Positions 6,469-13,268 of a stretch of DNA of 14,290 nucleotides are shown in pieces. The stretch's first letter is position 1, and each line of letters starts with the position of its first letter. The DNA comes from an uncultured bacterium (GTDB lineage Bacteria; Cyanobacteriota; Vampirovibrionia; Gastranaerophilales; Gastranaerophilaceae): positions 1 to 14,290 of the forward strand of contig CAMAGQ010000031.1 of NCBI GenBank assembly GCA_945833895.1. The letters run 5' to 3'. Position numbers and translations under genes: made by a program. Below the pieces are notes generated by a model, which saw only the letters and a list, made by a program, of their open reading frames with translations, was not told the origin of the DNA and did no database searches.

Positions 6469-7278
6469 ATGAAGTTAAATATCGGATTTATCGGTTGCGG
6501 GAAAATGGCAAGTGCAATAATAAAAGGCGTTTTGGTGTCTTCTGACAAAGATTTATATAATATTAAAGGTTCTGAAGTTAGTGATGATTTCGCAAAACTT
6601 GCTTCTGAAAGATTAGGAATTGAGGTTTTTTCTGACGGTAAAAAACTTGTTAAGGGGTCAGATATAGTATTTATTGCGACAAAACCGAACAATGTTGCTG
6701 ATGTTTTGGAAAATATTAAAAGTGAATTAACTTCTGAAAAGTTGGTTGTATCAATTGCTGCGGGTGTTAGTACATCAAAAATTCAAGAAATAATAGGCGA
6801 TATCAGGGTTGTAAGGATTATGCCAAACACTCCGGCACTTGTAAATCTTGGAATGTTCGGAATTTGCAAGGGGGCAAAAGCGACGGATAATGATGTTGAA
6901 ATCGTGGAAAATATCCTCAAATCACTCGGCAAAACAATCAGGGTTGAAGAATCTCAAATGGATATCGTGACTGCGATTTCAGGTTCAGGACCTGCGTTTT
7001 TCTATCAGGTGATTGAAGATATGGCAAGAGCGGGTGAAAAATTGGGGTTAGATTACGAAAAATCTCTTGTGCTTGCGGCTCAAACGGCGTTAGGTTCAGC
7101 ACAAATGGTGTTTAACCGAGGGGAAACTCCTGTACAAACTCTTATTGATAACGTTGCAACCAAAGGTGGATGTACTTTTGTCGGAATTTGTGAAATGAAA
7201 GAGAAAGACTCAACTTCAATGTTTTTCGATGTTATTGACAAAACCGCTCAAAAAGCAAACGCACTCGGCAAAAATTAA
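6469..7278 (+). CDS. proC: Pyrroline-5-carboxylate reductase
   Basis: Last step of proline synthesis: NAD(P)H-dependent reduction of pyrroline-5-carboxylate. The 269-aa protein has the Rossmann start IGFIGCGKMASAI (residues 5-17), the IATKPNNV block, VRIMPNTPALV (116-125) and the C-terminal AISGSGPAFFYQ (169-180). The C-terminal signature reads NVATKGGCTF where many family members have V-T/S-P-GGTT, so the proline is replaced by lysine. The nearest Shine-Dalgarno-like AAGGGA is about 14 bases before the ATG, longer than usual, but the family's N-terminus supports this start. It is divergent from rpmH, and no other proline gene is adjacent. Confidence 0.96.
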   Translation: MKLNIGFIGCGKMASAIIKGVLVSSDKDLYNIKGSEVSDDFAKLASERLGIEVFSDGKKLVKGSDIVFIATKPNNVADVLENIKSELTSEKLVVSIAAGVSTSKIQEIIGDIRVVRIMPNTPALVNLGMFGICKGAKATDNDVEIVENILKSLGKTIRVEESQMDIVTAISGSGPAFFYQVIEDMARAGEKLGLDYEKSLVLAAQTALGSAQMVFNRGETPVQTLIDNVATKGGCTFVGICEMKEKDSTSMFFDVIDKTAQKANALGKN

Positions 7279-7304
7279 TTTTTTCCAATCATACGCTCAA
7301 ATTT

Positions 7305-7325
7305 CATAAAAGTTTACATAAAAGT
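7305..7325. promoter_or_regulatory. Direct repeat CATAAAAGT upstream of the metallopeptidase gene
   Basis: CATAAAAGT occurs at 7305-7313 and 7317-7325, separated by TTA (12-bp period). The box TTTACA at 7313-7318 could serve as a -35. A related pattern, ATAAAAGTT then TACATAA, recurs at 8616-8633 upstream of the gene at 8718. A shared regulator site is inference. Confidence 0.4.
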
Positions 7326-7360
7326 AGCAAAAAATAATTGCTTTGTGTTTTATTAAATAT

Positions 7361-8194
7361 ATGAGTAGTGTGAACAGTGTAAATAATTTTCAAAATTATA
7401 GCAATTTGCAAAATTTCCAATCCCGTCAGAACAAGAATGCTGTGACTTTCGGGCAGTATAGCGAGCCTGTCGGTGGAAAGGACGAACCGAAACCAGAAAA
7501 GGCTGTTCTTGCTCTTTTGCTTTTACAGTTAGCGGCATCAGGACTTGAAAAGGCTTCAAGGTGGTGCGGTGATAAACTTATGGCAGGTAAAGAATTTGCA
7601 CCGGCACAAGATGTTGTGAAAGTTGCTCAGCGTATGGTTGGTGATAACAAATTGAATGTAGATGTTCAGTTTGTAAATCCGCATAATATCAGAAAATTTC
7701 CGGAGGCTTTACGGGATTCGTTGGTTAAAGTTGCAAGAGGCGAAAATGCTTTTTATAATGATGCGTTTAAATTAGCCGTTGCTCCTGAGAAAAAGCCGTC
7801 GTTGATTTTGCACGAATTGGGGCATGCTATAAATTCTACTAAAGGCAAATTATTAAAATTCATGCAAAAATCCAGAATTTATAAAGCCTATGTTCCGACA
7901 GCCGTTTTAATGGCAACACAAATGGCAGACGAAAGCGGAATTAAATCAGACTTCATAAAAAATAACGCAGGTATTATCGGCTTTTTGTCGTTTTTACCGA
8001 CGATTTTAGAAGAAGGGCTTGCTTCACTTAGAGGAATAAAGGCTGCAAAGAATGTTCTTGGAAAGGCTGCGAATTTGAAACCATTGAAGCGTAACTACTT
8101 GGCTGCTTGGCTAACTTATCTGATTGCAGGTTTAGGTGTCGGAGTTGCTTCAAAAATGGCAGTTCTTAGCGGCGGTAATCCTAATAATAAATAA
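7361..8194 (+). CDS. Predicted membrane zinc metallopeptidase (HELGH)
   Basis: A 277-aa protein with a zinc protease signature LILHELGHAIN (H151, E152, H155) and, about 62 residues later, LEEGLASLRG, whose Glu (E217 or E218) is the likely third zinc ligand. The HExxH...E-x-x-A-S-x-R arrangement recalls YugP-like zinc peptidases, but I cannot assign a family. Hydrophobic segments near residues 47-60, 178-189, 203-216 and 246-268 suggest membrane association. The first ~30 residues are Asn/Gln/Ser-rich and low complexity, ending in AVTFGQ. An in-frame TTG at 7343 would add six residues; I prefer the ATG at 7361. No Shine-Dalgarno is visible for either start. It ends at a terminator shared with the convergent small gene. 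Confidence 0.8.
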   Translation: MSSVNSVNNFQNYSNLQNFQSRQNKNAVTFGQYSEPVGGKDEPKPEKAVLALLLLQLAASGLEKASRWCGDKLMAGKEFAPAQDVVKVAQRMVGDNKLNVDVQFVNPHNIRKFPEALRDSLVKVARGENAFYNDAFKLAVAPEKKPSLILHELGHAINSTKGKLLKFMQKSRIYKAYVPTAVLMATQMADESGIKSDFIKNNAGIIGFLSFLPTILEEGLASLRGIKAAKNVLGKAANLKPLKRNYLAAWLTYLIAGLGVGVASKMAVLSGGNPNNK

Positions 8195-8209
8195 TTTTTA
8201 AACAAAGAA

Positions 8210-8231
8210 AAAGACCGTCTGAGCGGTCTTT
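8210..8231. terminator. Bidirectional intrinsic terminator
   Basis: Stem AAAGACCG / CGGTCTTT (8 bp) with a 6-base loop TCTGAG. On the plus strand it is followed by GTTATTTAT, a weak T tract. On the minus strand it is followed by TTCTTTGTTT directly after CGGTCTTT, a better one. It lies between the convergent ends of the metallopeptidase gene (8194) and the 58-aa gene (8319), and fits both. Confidence 0.75.
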
Positions 8232-8238
8232 GTTATTT

Positions 8239-8269
8239 ATCCTAAAATCCTAATTCTTAATCCTAATTC
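8239..8269. repeat. Short ATCCTAATTC repeats
   Basis: ATCCTAATTC at 8247-8256 and 8260-8269 (13-bp period), preceded by a partial copy ATCCTAAA at 8239-8246. They lie between the shared terminator and the end of the 58-aa gene. Origin unknown: possibly the remnant of a small intergenic repeat. Confidence 0.5.
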
Positions 8270-8318
8270 CTTAAATATCGTTCCTTTGTTTCCTATATTC
8301 CAACGAGTTTTTCGCGTT

Positions 8319-8495
8319 TTATGCTATGAAGTTTGTTCCAAATCTGTTAGCACCGTGGAAAAATGATTGTTTCATCATCTGTGACAGTGTCTTTTTTACG
8401 ACTTTTTTATCGCTCAGGTCAACTTCTTTCAAAGCCTTTGATGTATCTTTATATGCACTTGTAACCGCATCAGAAAATAATAGCATTGTAGCCAT
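8319..8495 (-). CDS. Small 58-aa protein of unknown function
   Basis: Complete reading frame on the minus strand, starting ATG with AGAGGAG seven bases upstream, one of the best ribosome binding sites in the window, and ending TAA. The translation begins MATMLLFSDAVTSAYKDTSK and ends SFFHGANRFGTNFIA. It is basic overall (eight Lys, one Arg against five acidic residues), contains no Cys or Trp, and is probably mostly helical with an aromatic/Gly-rich tail. There is no membrane segment. It converges on the metallopeptidase gene, with which it shares a terminator, and is divergent from the 466-aa gene at 8718. I do not recognise the family. A plus-strand frame over the same bases lacks comparable start signals and looks like its shadow. 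Confidence 0.75.
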   Translation of the reverse strand: MATMLLFSDAVTSAYKDTSKALKEVDLSDKKVVKKTLSQMMKQSFFHGANRFGTNFIA

Positions 8496-8607
8496 AGTTT
8501 TCTCCTCTCTTTACTCGTTAATCTTATCTAAACTTTTTTCTTTTTCTTTATTTATGTCTTACATATATATAAAAACATTCAACAAAAATTTATTGCTTTT
8601 TTATTTC

Positions 8608-8623
8608 ACTTTTATATAAAAGT
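8608..8623. promoter_or_regulatory. 16-bp perfect palindrome ACTTTTATATAAAAGT
   Basis: A perfect, gapless inverted repeat in the 222-bp region between the divergent starts at 8495 (minus) and 8718 (plus). It is built from two ATAAAAGT half-sites, the same box repeated directly at 7306-7313 and 7318-7325. The rest of 8496-8717 is AT-rich with no gene; clear -35/-10 pairs for either neighbour could not be fixed. Confidence 0.45.
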
Positions 8624-8717
8624 TGTTACATAACTTTACAAACCCCGTTGTTTTATTAAAGTTTAGCGGAAAAATGCCGATTATAACGATATAAGATTTG
8701 AAAGGATTTATGGGACG

Positions 8718-10118
8718 ATGGGACTATCCGCATCACAAGCAAGATTATTAACAATAACCGCAAGACTTACCTCTAACGAGTACGAGTCTCAGCAGATTTC
8801 AAATGCTAAGATGAGATTGGCTACCCAATCAGAAGAAGTCAGCAGAGAGTATATTGCTGCGTTAAACACTACTCAACTTCAGATGATGACTTATGATGCT
8901 CAAGGTTCACCTATAACTACTCCTTTAACCGCTAATTGCTTGTATCAGTATTCGGATTTGAAAAATCAATATGCCCTAACTAATACAAGCGGTCAGGTTT
9001 TGATTGCTAACGGGGATGCCGAGAATTTTAGAAATTCTGAAACTTTAGATGAATTTTTGGAATGTTACGGAATTACAAAAGAATTTAAGTCTGCAACACT
9101 TGCTGATTGTGCATTAAAACTTTCATCAACTTCTGACGAAACAGATGAGGACGGGAATTTAATCGGCGGTGTAAGCGACTATTACGATGCTTGGATGGCT
9201 GCTATTGATGAATTGCAATCAACAGGAACGTACGAAAATGAAAACGGCGAACTTCTTGTTGCCGATGACGTGACTTATCAAACAGAAAAATCAATGGCAT
9301 TTTTGAATTACAACAATGCAATGGCAGCGTATGATGATATTTTGATTAAGTACAATGCAAATCTGGTTGATGAAGGCACTGTTACCAGTTATTTAGACAA
9401 ATTGTCAGATGCAAAGGCTACTTATTCAAACTATACAACTTATGACCAGTGGGTTAAATCGAAACTTGCTTACGTTGAAGAAACTGACGAAGATGGCAAC
9501 ACAACTAAGAAGTTTTCAGAATTATATAAACAGGCTGAAAAATATTATGAAGTTCTTGGTGAATACAATGCCGAAGCAGAACATTTAGGCTGTAATTCAC
9601 TTGAAGAAACTTTTGCATACTCAGATGAATCAAAAGCAAGATGGTACACTAATTTGTGGTACAGATTGAACGGCTCATCTTCTGCCAAATCTGCACAAGG
9701 TAAAAACGGTGCAAATTATGCAATATTAGATAATAAACTTGCAGGCAGCACTCAATGGGTTCAAGATGCCTTAAAACAGGGTGCAATCTCTCTTGAAGTC
9801 GCATCTTACCAAACTTCAACAAATGAGATAAAAGATTTTGACAATCCATTTAATGTAAATTTAAGAGGTATCAGTTGGAAATCAGCATCTGTTTCTAATT
9901 GCTCTGATTTTAAAGAAGTTGATAACGAAGCTGCTGTTGCAAGAGCAGAAGCGGAATACACAAGAAAGAATAATGAAATTACAGCAAAAGATACAAAATA
10001 TCAGAACCAGATTAAAAACTTAGATACCGAACATAACGCATTGCAAACAGAGTACGAAGCGGTACAAACAGCAATGAGTAAAAATATTGACAGATCATTT
10101 AAAACCTTTAACGGATAA
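8718..10118 (+). CDS. Coiled-coil protein of Melainabacteria type (MGLSASQARLL N-terminus)
   Basis: A 466-aa protein, acidic in its centre, with no signal peptide or membrane segment. The N-terminus MGLSASQARLLTITARLTSN leads into a long helix (about 5-50, LTSNEYESQQISNAKMRLATQSEEV). The C-terminus (about 403-460) is a second long helix with heptad-like spacing ending NIDRSFKTFNG. Between them is a variable region with two TDEDGN stretches (142-146, 256-261) and an aromatic block RWYTNLWYRLNG (308-319). Helical ends around a variable middle recall flagellin/hook-type proteins, but no detectable homology is claimed. I recall similar N- and C-termini in hypothetical proteins of gut Gastranaerophilales. 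GAAAGGA lies 11 bases before the ATG. A second ATG at 8710, out of frame, would give only 13 codons. Confidence 0.85.
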   Translation: MGLSASQARLLTITARLTSNEYESQQISNAKMRLATQSEEVSREYIAALNTTQLQMMTYDAQGSPITTPLTANCLYQYSDLKNQYALTNTSGQVLIANGDAENFRNSETLDEFLECYGITKEFKSATLADCALKLSSTSDETDEDGNLIGGVSDYYDAWMAAIDELQSTGTYENENGELLVADDVTYQTEKSMAFLNYNNAMAAYDDILIKYNANLVDEGTVTSYLDKLSDAKATYSNYTTYDQWVKSKLAYVEETDEDGNTTKKFSELYKQAEKYYEVLGEYNAEAEHLGCNSLEETFAYSDESKARWYTNLWYRLNGSSSAKSAQGKNGANYAILDNKLAGSTQWVQDALKQGAISLEVASYQTSTNEIKDFDNPFNVNLRGISWKSASVSNCSDFKEVDNEAAVARAEAEYTRKNNEITAKDTKYQNQIKNLDTEHNALQTEYEAVQTAMSKNIDRSFKTFNG

Positions 10119-10209
10119 AACAGATAACGACTTATAAATTTATTTTCCCCTACAAACTTTTATTTCCCTCCACTTTATAGTATATTATACTTGAATGGAG
10201 GTTTTTATT

Positions 10210-11205
10210 ATGCGTACAATAACATTGATAAACGGTGACGGAATAGGCCCTGAAATTTCAAAAAGTGTTCAGGATATTATAAAAGCGAGCGGACTTGAGA
10301 TTAATTGGGATATTCAAACCGCAGGAGCAGATGTTATTGAAACAGAAGGAACACCATTACCGCAAAGAGTTTTAGACTCAATAAAGAAAAATAAAGTCGC
10401 CTTAAAAGCACCTGTTACAACACCTATCGGAAAAGGCTTCCGCTCAGTCAATGTTCAACTCCGTAAAGCACTTGATTTGTACGCAAATTTAAGACCTTGC
10501 AAAAACCTTCCGGGGGTAGAAACCCGATTTAAAGACGTTGATATCGTTGTAGTTCGTGAAAATACGGAGGATTTGTATGCGGGAGTTGAAGAGCAAATTG
10601 ATGAAAACACCGCACACAGTATAAAAATTATTACAAGAAAAGCCTCTGAAAGAATTTGTAAGTTTGCGTTTGATTATGCCGTAAAAAACGGCAGGCATGA
10701 GGTTTGCGTTGTTACAAAAGCAAATATAATGAAACTTTCTGACGGTTTGTTTTTGGACTCGTTTAGAGAGGTTGCAAAAAATTATCCGCAAATAGCAACA
10801 AGAGAAATTTTGGTGGATAACCTTTGTATGCAGTTAGTTCAAGACCCGACAAGGTTTGATGTGCTTGTCCTGCCTAACTTGTACGGTGATATTGTTTCCG
10901 ATTTGACAGCAGGTTTAATCGGCGGACTTGGCGTTGCTCAAGGGGCAAATATCGGGCTTGAATGTGCGGTATTTGAACCTGTTCACGGTTCAGCACCTGA
11001 CATAAAAGGACAAAATAAGGCTAATCCGACAGCTCTTTTGCTTTCTGCTATCGAAATGCTTAAATATATTAATGAAACAATTTATGCTCAAAAAATAGAA
11101 AAAGCACTGTTTAAAACATTATCAGAAGGGCATAAAACCGCAGATATCGGCGGTAATTTATCTACAACAGAATTTAGTGCAAAAATTATCGCAAATTTAC
11201 GATAA
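10210..11205 (+). CDS. icd: Isocitrate dehydrogenase, NAD-dependent type
   Basis: Oxidative decarboxylation of isocitrate to 2-oxoglutarate. The 331-aa protein is a short, IDH3-like member of the IDH/IPMDH family: INGDGIGPEI (residues 7-16), substrate loop FRSVNVQLRKALDLYANLRP (S79, N81, R85, R95), RENTEDLYAGVE (Y123), VTKANIMK (K170) and NLYGDIVSDL (D227, D231). The nucleotide site reads HGSAPDIKG (D264, I265), where the NADP enzyme of E. coli has Lys344-Tyr345; Asp-Ile marks NAD+ preference. An isopropylmalate or homoisocitrate role is less likely given the Ser-Asn substrate pair. The start at 10210 is preferred over an ATG 15 bases upstream because TGGAGG lies 8 bases before it. TATA-rich DNA at 10176-10188 probably holds the -10, but no good -35 was found. 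Confidence 0.92.
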   Translation: MRTITLINGDGIGPEISKSVQDIIKASGLEINWDIQTAGADVIETEGTPLPQRVLDSIKKNKVALKAPVTTPIGKGFRSVNVQLRKALDLYANLRPCKNLPGVETRFKDVDIVVVRENTEDLYAGVEEQIDENTAHSIKIITRKASERICKFAFDYAVKNGRHEVCVVTKANIMKLSDGLFLDSFREVAKNYPQIATREILVDNLCMQLVQDPTRFDVLVLPNLYGDIVSDLTAGLIGGLGVAQGANIGLECAVFEPVHGSAPDIKGQNKANPTALLLSAIEMLKYINETIYAQKIEKALFKTLSEGHKTADIGGNLSTTEFSAKIIANLR

Positions 11206-11212
11206 TAATAAA

Positions 11213-11233
11213 CCCGTGCATTGTAAGCATGGG
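11213..11233. terminator. Probable bidirectional terminator between icd and the XRE gene
   Basis: Stem CCCGTGC / GCATGGG (7 pairs, one G-U) with a 7-base loop, between convergent genes. In the minus direction the stem is followed by TTTATTATTAT, a usable T tract. In the plus direction the tail is ACTTATAATTT, weaker. Confidence 0.5.
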
Positions 11234-11235
11234 AC

Positions 11236-11433
11236 TTATAATTTAAAATCCACTAATTCTGATATTTTAATGTTAAAGGCTTCAGCAATCTGGTACAGGT
11301 TTGTATAGCGAATATCTGCGTTTCCACGTTCAATTTCGCTAATTGTTCTGCGGGAAACTTTAGATTTTTCCTCCAAATCTTCCTGACTTAATTCACGTTT
11401 AATTCTTTCATACCTGATTTCTGGGGGACACAC
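11236..11433 (-). CDS. Small XRE-family helix-turn-helix protein
   Basis: A 65-aa protein that is essentially one Cro/cI-type DNA-binding domain: LSQEDLEEKSKVSRRTISEIERG is the helix-turn-helix, followed by NLYQIAEAFNIKISELV. It has no effector or dimerisation domain. No ATG start exists: the frame opens at a stop 33 bases upstream (11464-11466), and the best initiator is GTG at 11433 (MCPPEIRYERIK...), with no good Shine-Dalgarno. It follows ribD by 39 bp on the same strand and may depend on ribD translation, or its true N-terminus may have been lost. Targets are unknown. Confidence 0.75.
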   Translation of the reverse strand: MCPPEIRYERIKRELSQEDLEEKSKVSRRTISEIERGNADIRYTNLYQIAEAFNIKISELVDFKL

Positions 11434-11472
11434 TTCCGGTGCTTCACGTTCAAAATTTGAGGGTTATAAACC

Positions 11473-12516
11473 TTATCCCTTCGTATAAATCACAAGCAAA
11501 TCAGGCGGAAAAAGTTTCACGTCTTCAATTTGAAAATTAGTTGCCTGAGAAATTTTGTCTGTTGTTTTTCCGTCAAAGGCTGATTTTCCTGAGTTGTCAC
11601 CCAGAACTTTCGGGGCTGTAAAGTGATAAATCTTGTCTGTGTATTCTAAGAAACTTCCGTTGAGAATTCCGCCGCTTTCGACCAATATACTTCTAATCCC
11701 CAGTTCAAAAAGAGTTCCCAGAATGTATTTCACATCCAGTTGATTATTTTTAACAGGTGTCGGTATATAGTGAATATTTTCGATATCTTGCGGGGCGTTC
11801 AACTTTTCATCATAGCAAACATAAATTTCACCTTGAGCGTAGATTGTTGAATTTATATTTGTTTTCAATTCTCTATCAAGGATAATTTTTTTCTTGTGAA
11901 ACATTGTAGGATTATCTGCGATAACAGTTGAAGATGAAGTCAGAATTGCATCGTAGATTTTTCGAATATTTCTCACCTCTTCTCTTGCAGGGGCTGAGGT
12001 AATCCATTTTGAATCACCGCTGTGGGTTGCGATTTTCCCGTCAAGCGTTGTTGCAGTTTTTAGTGCGACAAAAACTCTATGCTCCGTCTGATTTGTTATA
12101 AATACTTCGTTAAGTTTCTTGCAATCATCTTCCATAAGCGGCCCGATGACTTCAATTCCTGCGTTTCTCAATTTCTCTAAACCTTTTCCGGCAACGAGCG
12201 GGTTGGGGTCAGTCATTCCGAAAACAACTTTTTTTATTCCTTTTTCAATAATCAAATCAGCACACGGCGGAGTTTTTCCGTAGTGTGAGCATGGCTCAAG
12301 ATTAACGATTAAAGTGCAATTTGTGGCATTATCAAGTTTTAATAAAGCATCACGCTCAGCGTGGTTTTCACCGTACTTTTTGTGATAACCTGTCGAAATT
12401 ATTTCGTTATTTTCGTTTAGAATTACACAGCCAACCATAGGATTTGGCGAGGTATCACCCTGTGCAAGTTTTGCTAATTCCAAACATTTAGTCATGTATG
12501 TAATGTATTGTTTCAT
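11473..12516 (-). CDS. ribD: Bifunctional diaminohydroxyphosphoribosylaminopyrimidine deaminase / reductase
   Basis: Carries out two successive riboflavin steps: deamination of the pyrimidine and NADPH reduction of its ribose. The N-terminal deaminase (about residues 5-145) has TSPNPMVGCV, zinc ligands in HAERDAL (H52, E54) and PCSHYGKTPPC (C76, C85). The C-terminal reductase (about 146-345) shows VALKTATTLDGKIAT, DAILTSSSTVIADNPTM and ILVESGGILNGSFL. At 347 aa it is a little shorter than many RibD proteins. No Shine-Dalgarno precedes the ATG, while a TATAAA lies eight bases upstream, which suggests a leaderless mRNA. No FMN riboswitch fits the gap. Its 3' neighbour is a small XRE regulator. 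Confidence 0.95.
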   Translation of the reverse strand: MKQYITYMTKCLELAKLAQGDTSPNPMVGCVILNENNEIISTGYHKKYGENHAERDALLKLDNATNCTLIVNLEPCSHYGKTPPCADLIIEKGIKKVVFGMTDPNPLVAGKGLEKLRNAGIEVIGPLMEDDCKKLNEVFITNQTEHRVFVALKTATTLDGKIATHSGDSKWITSAPAREEVRNIRKIYDAILTSSSTVIADNPTMFHKKKIILDRELKTNINSTIYAQGEIYVCYDEKLNAPQDIENIHYIPTPVKNNQLDVKYILGTLFELGIRSILVESGGILNGSFLEYTDKIYHFTAPKVLGDNSGKSAFDGKTTDKISQATNFQIEDVKLFPPDLLVIYTKG

Positions 12517-12524
12517 ATTTGTAT

Positions 12525-12530
12525 TTTATA
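12525..12530 (-). promoter_or_regulatory. -10 box of ribD, possible leaderless start
   Basis: On the minus strand TATAAA is followed by 8 bases and then the ribD ATG, so transcription would begin at or within about two bases of the start codon. The -35 region is poor (three of six). Confidence 0.4.
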
Positions 12531-12546
12531 TTAAAATGTGGTAAAT

Positions 12547-12555
12547 TGGTATAGT
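12547..12555 (+). promoter_or_regulatory. Extended -10 promoter of the UPF0173-gshB operon
   Basis: TGGTATAGT is an extended -10 (TGn followed by TATAGT), with a start expected near 12562, 26 bases before the ATG at 12588. No good -35 is needed for this class. AGAAGGAGA precedes the start codon. Confidence 0.5.
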
Positions 12556-12587
12556 TGAGGGATATGTAAAAGAAGGAGAACTATTAA

Positions 12588-13253
12588 ATGGTAGATTTAA
12601 AGTACATTGGACACAGTGCATTTGAGATTAAAAACGGCGATAAGGCTGTATTAATCGACCCGTTAGTATCTATTAACAACAAATTCAAATGGAAAAAAGA
12701 ACCGATTACTGATATTTTGTTAACTCACGCACATGGCGACCACTTAGGTGAAGCAATCAAAATCGCAAAGGAAAAAGATATTACAATTACAGCGGTTGTT
12801 GAACTTGCAACATATTGCCAATCAGAAGGTGCAAAAACAAAATCAGTCGGTTTAGGTTCTTGGATTAATTTTTCTTGGGGTAGAGCGGTATTTTTACCTG
12901 CATTCCACTCAAGTTCGTTGATGGACGGCAGATATGGCGGTTGTGCGGCAAGCATTTTGCTTGATGTTGACGGAGTAAGAATATACCATGCCGGCGATAC
13001 TTGCTTAACAGGCGAAATGAAAACAATAAAAGAATTGTACGCACCGCAAATTGCGTTGTTACCGATTGGCGGAACTTATACAATGGATGTTGAGCACGCT
13101 GCAATGGCTGCAAAATGGCTAGGTGTAAGAACAGTTATTCCTATGCACTACGGCACATTCCCTGAAATTCAGGCCGATTTGGAGAAATTTAGAAATCTTG
13201 TTGCATTTGGAAACACAGCATGCCAGATTTTAAATCCTGCGGAAATTAAATAA
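12588..13253 (+). CDS. UPF0173 metallo-beta-lactamase-fold hydrolase
   Basis: A 221-aa cytosolic metal-dependent hydrolase. The N-terminus LKYIGHSAFEI is typical of UPF0173. Metal ligands are visible in order: THAHGDH (H47, H49, D51, H52), H107 in PAFHSSS, D137 in YHAGDT and H187 in IPMHYGTFP. Substrate is unknown for the family. It is the first gene of a two-gene operon: the GshB-like ligase starts 15 bases after its stop. This neighbour might hint that it acts on a thioester or other thiol conjugate, as glyoxalase II does, but that is only inference. Confidence 0.93.
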   Translation: MVDLKYIGHSAFEIKNGDKAVLIDPLVSINNKFKWKKEPITDILLTHAHGDHLGEAIKIAKEKDITITAVVELATYCQSEGAKTKSVGLGSWINFSWGRAVFLPAFHSSSLMDGRYGGCAASILLDVDGVRIYHAGDTCLTGEMKTIKELYAPQIALLPIGGTYTMDVEHAAMAAKWLGVRTVIPMHYGTFPEIQADLEKFRNLVAFGNTACQILNPAEIK

Positions 13254-13268
13254 TAAACAAGAGGTTTT

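Noticed and set aside
8239..8269. CRISPR array
   Set aside because: Repeat units are about 10 bp with 3-bp gaps, no spacers and no cas genes.
8326..8619. Plus-strand 97-codon open frame
   Set aside because: Its 5' half is antisense to the 58-aa gene, which has a far better ribosome binding site. The remainder is Phe/Ser/Leu-rich translation of AT-rich intergenic DNA.
8710..8751. 13-codon open frame starting at an ATG just before the 466-aa gene
   Set aside because: Only three bases separate it from GAAAGGA and it overlaps the conserved N-terminus of the real gene. A regulatory upstream frame is possible but unsupported.
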